Shown here piece after piece: positions 32,934-40,593 of a stretch of 64,000 bases of DNA. The notes under the pieces are model-generated. The model had not been told where the DNA came from and made no database searches. It was given only the letters and a program-made list of their open reading frames with translations. How positions within the stretch are numbered: position 1 is the stretch's first letter; every line of letters begins with the position of its first letter. Position numbers and translations under genes: made by a program. The stretch is from Sphingomonas sp. AR_OL41 (GTDB lineage: Bacteria; Pseudomonadota; Alphaproteobacteria; Sphingomonadales; Sphingomonadaceae): assembly GCF_029911635.1 (NCBI RefSeq), contig NZ_JARYTI010000007.1, positions 1 through 64,000 of the forward strand, read 5' to 3'.

Positions 32934-35426
32934 ATGAAGAGCGTGGTCTTGCTGCTCGCGACCGCCAGCACTCTGGCGATGATATCGCCCGCCGCTGCGC
33001 AGGTGGCACCTTCGACAACATCGAACGAGCGGCCGGCGCCGCAGCCCGCGCCAGACGCCGCCACACCAGACACCGGCGCCGGACTGGCGGACATCGTCGT
33101 GACCGCGCAGCGCGTCTCCGAAAGTGCACAACGTGCGCCGATCGCCATCAGCGTCGTCAAGCCCGATGATCTGCTGCGGCAGGCGGTGACCCGGCCCGAG
33201 GATCTGTCGCGCGTCGTCCCCGCGCTCGTCGCCGAAAGCACGGGCGGGTCCTACACGACCTTCGTCCTGCGCGGTGTCGGCAACACGACGATCAACGCCT
33301 ATTCGGATCCGGCGGTCGCGTTCAACTATGACGGCGTCTATATCGGGCGCCCGTCCTCGACCAGCGGCAGCTTCTACGACCTCCAGCGCGTCGAGGTGCT
33401 GAAGGGGCCGCAAGGGACGCTCTATGGCCGCAACGCGACGGGTGGCGCGATCAACGTCATCCCCAACCGCCCGCAACTGGGCAAGAGCACGGTCGACGCG
33501 GTGGCCAGCTATGGCAATTACAACGCCGTCACCGCGCAGGGCGCCGTCAACCTGCCGATCGGCGAGAAGGTCGCGTTTCGTATCGCCGGCAATTACGCGG
33601 CGCACGACCCGTTCTACAATGACGGGACCAACGACCAGAGCGAATATGGCGCGCGCGTCCAGCTCTATGCCGAGTTGAGCCCGACGCTCAACACACGCAT
33701 CTCCGCCGATTATGCCCATCAGGGCGGCGCCAAGCTGTTCGCGACCTATGTCGGGACCGCGACGCCCAATTTCGGCCAGACGGGCTTTACCGGCTACACC
33801 TATACGCCGACCAATTATGCACCTGGAGAGGGCATCTTCAGCCCGAAATCCCAGGCCTATCTGGCGTCGCATTATATCGTGCAGGCCGGGCGCGCCGGCG
33901 AGGTGGTGCAGGGCCGGCCGTATAACGACAATAATTTCTGGGGCATTCTCAGCGAGACCAACTGGAGCGTCGGGCCGGGCACGCTGACGCTCGTCCCAGC
34001 CTATCGCGAGTCGAAGCTCGACAACCTCATCACCCCCGGCATGAACGGCGCCGGCACCAAGGAAAAGGATCGCCAGTTCAGCACCGAGCTGCGTTATGCC
34101 GGAAAGGCGGGTGCGTTCGATTTCGTGCTCGGCGGCTATTATTTCGGCGAGCATGTCCGGGCGAACACCTATTTCTCGCAGTTCGTGCTGGTGCCTTATC
34201 AGAACTTCACCACGACGACCGATTCCTATGCCGGCTTCGGCAAGCTCACCTGGCACGCCAGCGACAAGCTCAGCCTGACCGCGGCGGGCCGCTACACGCA
34301 GGACAAGAAGCGCTTCGACGGCATCAGCGACACCTATATCCTGTTCTGCGGCAATCCGGCGTCGTTCCCGCCCAACCAGTGCCCGACTTTGCCCTTCATT
34401 CCGCTGCTGCCGGACGCGGCGTCGCTCCGCGCCTTTTATGCCGCGAACGGTATTCCGGTGACCAACGTGCCGCTGTTCGCGCTGCCGCCGGCCTTTGGCG
34501 GATCGCAGACCGCGCCCTTCGTGCTCAACGCCCCGACCGCGATCAATGCCGGGCTCAGCAATACGAAATTCACCTATCGGCTCGGCGCCGACTATCGTTT
34601 CTCGTCCGGCTCGATGGCTTATGTGAGTTACGAGACCGGCTATCATGCCGGCGGCTTTGCCTTTGCCCAGGGTCTCGAAAGCTACAAGCCCGAGACGATC
34701 CAGGCCTGGACGATCGGCAGCAAGAACCGCTTCCTCGACAACAAGGTGCAGTTCAACATCGAGGGTTTCTACTGGAAATATCGCAACCAGCAGTTCAGCA
34801 CCTTCGGCTTCGATCTCGGCACGCCCCCGACGACGGTGTTCCTGACGCGCAATGTCGGCAGCAGCACGATCTACGGCTTCGATGCCGACGCCCAGTTCCT
34901 GGTGACGCGCAACACGTTGCTGTCGGCGAGCGTGCAATATGTCCACACGCGCTATGACAGCTTCCTGTATGACGTGCCCAATCAGGGTCCGCCGCCACCG
35001 ACCATGTGCGGCGCGCAGGCGGGCAACAGCGTCATCAACGGCGTGACGGAGGCGGTCTACCATATCGACTGTTCCGGCCAGCCGGCGGTCAACACCCCGG
35101 CCTGGTCGTTCAACATCAACGCGCAGCAGACCGTACCGCTGGGGGACTACAAGATCGTGCTCCAGGCCGGGACGCGCTATCGCGGGCCGGCGCAGGAAGA
35201 CCCGAGCTACTCTTCCTACATCTACGCCAAGGCCGGCACGACCTCCAACGCGGCGATCACCTTCGGGCCGGCAGACGAGCGCTGGTCGGTCACCGGCTTC
35301 ATCAACAATATCGAGGACTATCGCCGTATCTTTGCCGTGTCGCAGGTCGCAGCCAGCGGCATCTATATCGGCTCGTACGAAGCGCCACGCAGCTATGGCA
35401 TTCGCCTCGCCGCGCGGTTCCGCTAG
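32934..35426 (+). CDS. TonB-dependent receptor 3
   Basis: An 830-residue outer-membrane receptor. Signal peptide MKSVVLLLATASTLAMISPA (cleavage AAAQ); plug with DIVVTAQRVSESAQRAPIAI near residue 55; VEVLKGPQGTLYGRNATGGA at about 150-170; the barrel ends AARFR. It has the same plug sequence style as receptor 1 and is preceded by an AGGAGAG site. The 230-bp gap upstream holds GGACCGGTCC (32829-32838), a perfect 10-bp palindrome, and may have its own promoter. Confidence 0.9.
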   Translation: MKSVVLLLATASTLAMISPAAAQVAPSTTSNERPAPQPAPDAATPDTGAGLADIVVTAQRVSESAQRAPIAISVVKPDDLLRQAVTRPEDLSRVVPALVAESTGGSYTTFVLRGVGNTTINAYSDPAVAFNYDGVYIGRPSSTSGSFYDLQRVEVLKGPQGTLYGRNATGGAINVIPNRPQLGKSTVDAVASYGNYNAVTAQGAVNLPIGEKVAFRIAGNYAAHDPFYNDGTNDQSEYGARVQLYAELSPTLNTRISADYAHQGGAKLFATYVGTATPNFGQTGFTGYTYTPTNYAPGEGIFSPKSQAYLASHYIVQAGRAGEVVQGRPYNDNNFWGILSETNWSVGPGTLTLVPAYRESKLDNLITPGMNGAGTKEKDRQFSTELRYAGKAGAFDFVLGGYYFGEHVRANTYFSQFVLVPYQNFTTTTDSYAGFGKLTWHASDKLSLTAAGRYTQDKKRFDGISDTYILFCGNPASFPPNQCPTLPFIPLLPDAASLRAFYAANGIPVTNVPLFALPPAFGGSQTAPFVLNAPTAINAGLSNTKFTYRLGADYRFSSGSMAYVSYETGYHAGGFAFAQGLESYKPETIQAWTIGSKNRFLDNKVQFNIEGFYWKYRNQQFSTFGFDLGTPPTTVFLTRNVGSSTIYGFDADAQFLVTRNTLLSASVQYVHTRYDSFLYDVPNQGPPPPTMCGAQAGNSVINGVTEAVYHIDCSGQPAVNTPAWSFNINAQQTVPLGDYKIVLQAGTRYRGPAQEDPSYSSYIYAKAGTTSNAAITFGPADERWSVTGFINNIEDYRRIFAVSQVAASGIYIGSYEAPRSYGIRLAARFR

Positions 35427-35485
35427 GGCCGCCCCGGGTTGTAAATTCCCGAATGACGGAATATGAGAAGTCCGCGAGGACAGTG

Positions 35486-36409
35486 ATGAGGGACGCAGGG
35501 TTCATGGCACGCGTAAACGATCTGCAATATGTCGCGCTGGCGGTGCCGGATCTTGCCGCGGAACGCGCGTTCTTCGGCACGACCTGGGGCCTTGTCGAGG
35601 TCGCCGAGCAGGACGGCAAGGTCTATCTTGCCGCCGAGGGATCGCCGCATCCGTTCGTCATCCGGCTACGTGAGGACGCCGAGCGCAAGACCGAGCTGAT
35701 CGGTTTTTCGGCCGACGGGCGCGATGTAGTCGATGCGATCTTCGCCAAGGCGACAGCGGCCGGCGCGAAGGTCATTGCCGAGCCCGGCCCGGCGGAAGGC
35801 CCAGCGGGCGGCTATGCCTGCCGCTTCTTCGACCCCGAGGGCCGCGCGCTTGAGGTGGTGTGCGATGGCACCCAGCGTGCGCACCGCACGCTCGAAAAGG
35901 GCGAGGCGATTCCGCTCGGCATCAGCCACGTCGTGTTCCACTCGCCCGACATAAAGCGGCTCCAGGGCTTTTACGAAGAGGTGCTCGGTTTCCGGCTGTC
36001 GGACTGGATCGGCGATTTCATGGTGTTCCTGCGCTGCAATACCGCGCACCACCGCCTCGCCATCCTGCCCGGGCCGCCCACGCTCAACCATATCGCCTTC
36101 GACGTGAGTTCGATCGACGAGATGATGCGCGGCCTGGCGCGCATGCACGAGAACAATGTCACGCTGACCTGGGGGCCCGGCCGCCATACCGCCGGCAACA
36201 ACACCTTCAGCTACTTTCTCAGCCCCAATGGCAATGCGGTCGAATATACCTCCGACCTCGAGCATGTCGACGACGAGGATTGGGTGCCGCAGACCTTCGC
36301 GCCGACGCCCGCGATTACCGACCAATGGGGCACCGGGCGGATCATCCCGGGCAATGTGCCGCACGCGGAACTGAGTCCCGACAAGGGCTTGTGGCAGGTC
36401 CCGGCCTGA
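35486..36409 (+). CDS. Extradiol ring-cleavage dioxygenase-like protein (VOC fold)
   Basis: A 307-residue, two-module vicinal-oxygen-chelate protein. The second module carries a probable iron triad: His in GISHVVFHSP, His in LNHIAFDVSS and Glu in NAVEYTSDLE, matching type I extradiol dioxygenases that open catecholic rings. I chose the ATG at 35486, which has GCGAGGA ahead; ATGs at 35453 and 35504 are alternatives. The neighbouring FAD hydroxylase and FAH hydrolase fit the order hydroxylation, ring cleavage, hydrolysis. Confidence 0.82.
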   Translation: MRDAGFMARVNDLQYVALAVPDLAAERAFFGTTWGLVEVAEQDGKVYLAAEGSPHPFVIRLREDAERKTELIGFSADGRDVVDAIFAKATAAGAKVIAEPGPAEGPAGGYACRFFDPEGRALEVVCDGTQRAHRTLEKGEAIPLGISHVVFHSPDIKRLQGFYEEVLGFRLSDWIGDFMVFLRCNTAHHRLAILPGPPTLNHIAFDVSSIDEMMRGLARMHENNVTLTWGPGRHTAGNNTFSYFLSPNGNAVEYTSDLEHVDDEDWVPQTFAPTPAITDQWGTGRIIPGNVPHAELSPDKGLWQVPA

Positions 36410-36431
36410 GTGCCGGCAGAAGGATTTTGAT

Positions 36432-37547
36432 ATGGTAGACCGGGTTCTCGTCATCGGGGGCGGTGTCGGCGGCATGTCCGCCGCCATTTCGCTCGCCCGG
36501 CGTGGCATCGCCGTGACGTTGATCGATGCCGATCCGCAATGGCGCGTCTATGGCGCCGGGATCAGCCTGACCGGCATGTCGCTCCGCGCCTTCGACGATC
36601 TGGGCATTTTGGACGAGGTCCGCGCGCGGGGTTTCGTCGGCGCCGGCATTCGACTGCGCAGCGTCGATGGTCACGTCATCATGCAATCGCCGGTTCCCGA
36701 ACACCCCCTGCCGATCCAGTCGAGCGGCGGCATCATGCGCCCGGTGCTGCACGACATCCTGTCGCGAACGGTGCGCGAGGCGGGGGTCGAGGTACGGCTC
36801 GGCATCAAGGCGGTGCGCATGGACGATGATGGCGCCGGCGTGGACGTCACCTATTCCGATGGTGCCACGGGTCGCTATGATCTCGTCGTGGCTGCGGAGG
36901 GCATCTTTTCCGACACCCGCCGCATGCTGTTTCCCGAAACGGCCGCGCCACGCTTTACCGGCCAGGGGTGCTGGCGGATCCTCGCTGCGCGTCCGTCGCA
37001 TATCGACCGCACCGAAATGTATGTCGGCGCGGCCGTGAAGCTGGGCATCAATCCGGTTTCCCCGACCGAGATGTACCTGTTCGTGCTCGAACATGTGCCC
37101 GACAATCCGCGGTTCGCCCCCGAGCAGCAGCTTGCCCATCTCGCCGGTCTGCTCGCGCCGTTCGGCGGCGACATTCCGGCGGTGCGCGCCAGCATCGGCG
37201 CGGCCTCGCAGGTCAATTACCGGCCGCTCGAATGGATGCTGTTGCCCGCGCCCTGGCACAAGGGCCGGATCGTGCTGATCGGTGACGCGGCGCATGCCAC
37301 GACGCCGCACATGGCGTCGGGCGCGGGAATCGCGGTCGAGGACGGTCTGGTGCTCGCCGAGGAAGTGGCCGCTCACGCGTCGGTCGACAGCGCGCTGGCC
37401 GGCTTCATGGCGCGGCGCTTCGAGCGGGCCCGGCTCGTGGTCGAGAATTCGGTCAGGATCGGCGAGATCGAGATGGCGGCGGGCGATCAGATGCCGGCGA
37501 CCATGTTGATGGGCGACACGATGCACCAACTGCAACAGCCTTATTGA
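36432..37547 (+). CDS. FAD-dependent monooxygenase (group A aromatic hydroxylase)
   Basis: A 371-residue NAD(P)H- and FAD-dependent hydroxylase. Features are the dinucleotide fold VLVIGGGVGGMSAAISLARR at the start, LVVAAEGIFSDTRR (DG-motif region) in the middle, and GDAAHATTPHMASGAG (FAD ribityl site) at about 285-300. It should hydroxylate an aromatic ring before the dioxygenase acts. It overlaps the next gene by one base (TGATG). Confidence 0.88.
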   Translation: MVDRVLVIGGGVGGMSAAISLARRGIAVTLIDADPQWRVYGAGISLTGMSLRAFDDLGILDEVRARGFVGAGIRLRSVDGHVIMQSPVPEHPLPIQSSGGIMRPVLHDILSRTVREAGVEVRLGIKAVRMDDDGAGVDVTYSDGATGRYDLVVAAEGIFSDTRRMLFPETAAPRFTGQGCWRILAARPSHIDRTEMYVGAAVKLGINPVSPTEMYLFVLEHVPDNPRFAPEQQLAHLAGLLAPFGGDIPAVRASIGAASQVNYRPLEWMLLPAPWHKGRIVLIGDAAHATTPHMASGAGIAVEDGLVLAEEVAAHASVDSALAGFMARRFERARLVVENSVRIGEIEMAAGDQMPATMLMGDTMHQLQQPY

Positions 37548-38521
37548 TGGAAACGAGTGCGATGACCTTCGGCCTGGCCACGGCAACTTTCGACCAGCAA
37601 GCGGAGGTTGCGCTCGTCATCGACGATCGCGCCGTCCCGCTGGCGCAGATCGGCGAGCGGCGCGACCTGCTGACGCTTCTCGGGGATTGGGAAGCGGTCC
37701 TGCCGGCGTTGCGGCGCGCGGCGGCAGACCCCGCGCTCTATGCCGGCGCGCGCCCGCTCGACACGCTGACGATCCACGCGCCCTATGCGCCGCGCCAGAT
37801 TTTCTGCACCGGCGCCAATTACAAGAAGCATGTCGTCGGCCTGATCATGGGCGACCCGTCGATGCGTACCGCCGAGCACGAGGGCCTCAGCGAAGAGGAG
37901 CGCCGTCGCCAGGTCGAGGCGATGATGGACGAGCGCAAGAACGCGCTGCCCTATTGTTTCGTCAAATTGCCCTCGTGCGTGGTCGGGCCGCAGGACGCGG
38001 TCGTGCTGCCGAACAATGTCGCCAAGCCGGACTGGGAACTCGAGCTCGGCGTCGTGATCGGTCGTCGCGCGCGGCACGTCGCGCCCGAGGAGGCGATGGA
38101 TTTTGTCGCGGGTTTCGTCGTCGTCAACGACGTCACCGCGCGCGACCACATCTTCCGTCGCGACGGATCGGCGATCGGCGCCGACTGGCTGTCGGGCAAA
38201 TGCTTCCCGACCTTCCTTCCCTTCGGTCCGACGATCGTGGCGCGCGAATGTGTCGCCGATCCCTATGACCTCACCATCCGGCTGTCGGTGAACGGCAAGG
38301 TCTACCAGGACGAGAGCACCGCCGACATGATGGCGACGATCGAGCGACAGGTCGCCTATCTTTCCGACCGGGTCGAGCTCATGCCCGGCGATGTGATCTG
38401 CACCGGCTCGCCGTATGGCAACGGTTCGGCCTTCGGCGTCTTCCTAAAGGACGGCGACGTGATGGAGGGAACCATCACCGGGCTCGGCACACAGCGCAAT
38501 CGCTGCATCGCGGAGAAGTGA
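37547..38521 (+). CDS. FAH-family hydrolase 3 (2-hydroxyhepta-2,4-diene-1,7-dioate isomerase type)
   Basis: A 324-residue FAH-fold protein. FCTGANYKKHVVG, VKLPSCVVGPQDAVVLP, the metal-binding stretch WELELGVVIGR, VVNDVTARDH and MPGDVICTGSPYGNG are standard for the catechol meta-cleavage hydrolases and isomerases. Translation probably starts at the ATG at 37547 coupled to the hydroxylase stop; an ATG at 37562 is the alternative. It closes the TetR-linked pathway operon. Confidence 0.85.
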   Translation: METSAMTFGLATATFDQQAEVALVIDDRAVPLAQIGERRDLLTLLGDWEAVLPALRRAAADPALYAGARPLDTLTIHAPYAPRQIFCTGANYKKHVVGLIMGDPSMRTAEHEGLSEEERRRQVEAMMDERKNALPYCFVKLPSCVVGPQDAVVLPNNVAKPDWELELGVVIGRRARHVAPEEAMDFVAGFVVVNDVTARDHIFRRDGSAIGADWLSGKCFPTFLPFGPTIVARECVADPYDLTIRLSVNGKVYQDESTADMMATIERQVAYLSDRVELMPGDVICTGSPYGNGSAFGVFLKDGDVMEGTITGLGTQRNRCIAEK

Positions 38522-38869
38522 CCGCGGCGGTATTCTGCAGCCCCTGAGGTACGCAACGGTTCTGGCGGCTGAATTCTGGCTACGGCATCTGATTGTCGAC
38601 GCAGGCCGAGACTGATGCAGGCGACGAGGTTAAAGATCAGCCCGGCCTGGCTTCAACGCCGGCCTCGCCGATCTTGCAGCCATATCGCGCTGCTTCGACA
38701 CGAAACGCGCATAATCCCCGGACCCGACACCCGATCATAGGGGTTACGACCCGCTAGCGGGTTGGGGCTGGTGTTATGTCGACGAGACGTTCATCGATCG
38801 AACCGAACAGCGCGGCCCGATTCCCCGCTTGCACCGAGGGCCGCCCGGAAAGGACCGGAGGAACAAGGC
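38522..38869. other. Gap with no assignable gene
   Basis: No coding signal is clear across these 348 bases. The final 20 bases include GGAGGAACAAGGC, the ribosome site of the next gene. A faint resemblance of the minus strand to a transposase end was not good enough to call. Confidence 0.4.
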
Positions 38870-40492
38870 ATGGAAACGATCGGCGCCGATCTGCGCCAGA
38901 TGCAACGCACGCCGCTGGCCGATTCGCACGTCGCGGCGCTTCGTTCGGCCGGTAAAGTGGTGACATACCCGGCCGGCGCGTTTCTGGCGCGCCCGGGCGA
39001 CCCCGCCAATTGCTTCCGCTACGTCGAAGACGGCGAGATCGAGGTCGTGAACGCCTATACCGATGAGCGCCATCTGTCCTCGACGCTGGGACCGGCGCAA
39101 TTCATGGGCGAGATTGCCCTGTTGAGCGGCGGTGCCTGGTCGATGGCGATGCGCGCCGTGCGCGAGACGCGCGTGATCGAGGTTCCGCGCGACGCCTTGC
39201 TGATCCTGATGGGGCAGATCCCGGAGATGTCGGACATCATCATCACGGTCCTCGCCGCGCGCCGGCGTCGCCAGCTCGATGACCGCGACAGCACGCTGAA
39301 GCTGATCGGCGAGGAAGAGGACAAGCAGGTCCGCCACATCGCCGAGTTCGCAAGCCGCAACCGCATCCCCTACACCTCGCTCCGGCTGGACAGCGCCGAA
39401 GCCGCCGAAACCGCGCGGACCTGCTCGATCGCGGTGGCGAAGCCGGCTGTCATCTTCGGCCGCGACGTGGTGGTGACCGATCCGACGCCGGAAAAGATTG
39501 CGCAACTCCTCGGCCTGAACCGCGATCTGCTGAACGACGAGGCGTTCGACGTACTGATCGTCGGGGGCGGCCCCGCCGGGGTGGCGGCGGGAGTCTATGC
39601 CGGCGCCGAAGGGCTGCGTGCGCTGGTGATCGAGGACGTGGCGATCGGCGGCCAGGCGGGCACATCGAGCCGGATCGAGAATTATATGGGCTTTCCGACC
39701 GGCATTTCCGGTGGCGATCTCGTGTGGCGCGGAGAAGTGCAGGCGATGAAGTTCGGCACGCGCTTCGCGATGCCGCGCCGCGTCGCCTCGCTCGAGCGGC
39801 TGGAGGGCGGCGATTTCTGCGCAACCTTCGACAATGGCGAGCGGGTGCGCGGCCGGGCGGTGATCGTCGCGTCGGGCGTGCAATATCGCCGATTGCCGAT
39901 CGACCGGCTTGCCGACTTCGAGGGCAATGGTGTCTATTACGCCGCGACCGAGGTCGAAGCGCGCTATTGCAAGGGCACGCAGGCGGTCATCATCGGCGGC
40001 GGCAACTCAGCCGGTCAGGCGGCGATGTATCTCAGCCGGTCCGCCAAATGCGTCCATGTCCTGGTGCGTGGCAGATCGCTTGCCGCATCGATGTCGAACT
40101 ATCTGTCCAGCCGGCTGGAAGCCGATCCGGCGATCGCCATCAATTACGGTGCCGAGGTCGTGGCGTTACGCGGTGGTGACCATCTCGAAGGGGTCACCAT
40201 CCGCGACATCGCATCCGGCGCGACGCGCGACGTCGATACGCGCGCATTGTTCATCATGGTCGGGGCTGCACCCAATACCGGCTGGCTGTCGGATCTGGTC
40301 GCGCTCGACGACAAGGGATTCGTCAGGACCGGTGCCGACGCCGACGCGGATTCGCCCTTCGCGACCTCGCAACCCGGCATCTTCGCGGTCGGGGACATCC
40401 GCGCCGGATCGGTCAAGCGCGTCGCCTCCGCCGTCGGCGAGGGATCGGTCGTCGTGTCGAAAGTATGGGAGTATCTTGAGAAGTTGGCGTGA
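38870..40492 (+). CDS. Cyclic-nucleotide-binding domain fused to thioredoxin-reductase-like flavoprotein
   Basis: A 540-residue fusion. Residues 1-140 form a cNMP-binding domain (GEIALLSGGAWSMAMRAV and nearby). From about 220 a thioredoxin-reductase-like FAD/NADPH fold follows: VLIVGGGPAGVAAGVYAG, ASGVQYRRLP, AVIIGGGNSAGQAA and the C-terminal GIFAVGDIRAGSVKR. The disulfide motif CATC of true reductases is replaced by AATEVEARYC, so the redox cysteines are lacking and electron transfer must go to another acceptor. The segment between the domains (about 150-215) resembles a glutaredoxin-like fold with RNRIPYTSLRLD. Similar cNMP-reductase fusions occur in sphingomonads. It stands alone, with a hairpin behind it. 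Confidence 0.82.
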   Translation: METIGADLRQMQRTPLADSHVAALRSAGKVVTYPAGAFLARPGDPANCFRYVEDGEIEVVNAYTDERHLSSTLGPAQFMGEIALLSGGAWSMAMRAVRETRVIEVPRDALLILMGQIPEMSDIIITVLAARRRRQLDDRDSTLKLIGEEEDKQVRHIAEFASRNRIPYTSLRLDSAEAAETARTCSIAVAKPAVIFGRDVVVTDPTPEKIAQLLGLNRDLLNDEAFDVLIVGGGPAGVAAGVYAGAEGLRALVIEDVAIGGQAGTSSRIENYMGFPTGISGGDLVWRGEVQAMKFGTRFAMPRRVASLERLEGGDFCATFDNGERVRGRAVIVASGVQYRRLPIDRLADFEGNGVYYAATEVEARYCKGTQAVIIGGGNSAGQAAMYLSRSAKCVHVLVRGRSLAASMSNYLSSRLEADPAIAINYGAEVVALRGGDHLEGVTIRDIASGATRDVDTRALFIMVGAAPNTGWLSDLVALDDKGFVRTGADADADSPFATSQPGIFAVGDIRAGSVKRVASAVGEGSVVVSKVWEYLEKLA

Positions 40493-40552
40493 TGCCCCCC
40501 CGGCGAGGCATATATGCAATTCCGGCTATGGCGAGGCCGGGGCTCGCGGCGA

Positions 40553-40584
40553 CGCCGCTTCGCCTGCGCTGAGGCGAAGCGGCG
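40553..40584. terminator. Strong hairpin between convergent genes
   Basis: A perfect 13-bp stem (CGCCGCTTCGCCT and AGGCGAAGCGGCG) with a 6-nt loop, placed 60 bp behind the reductase fusion and 10 bp behind TonB receptor 4. It could terminate both convergent transcripts. No T-run. Confidence 0.6.
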
Positions 40585-40593
40585 CGCATCACG

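Noticed and set aside
38540..38720. Possible transposase C-terminus on the minus strand
   Set aside because: Only a vague resemblance, needing frameshifts, and no terminal repeats seen.
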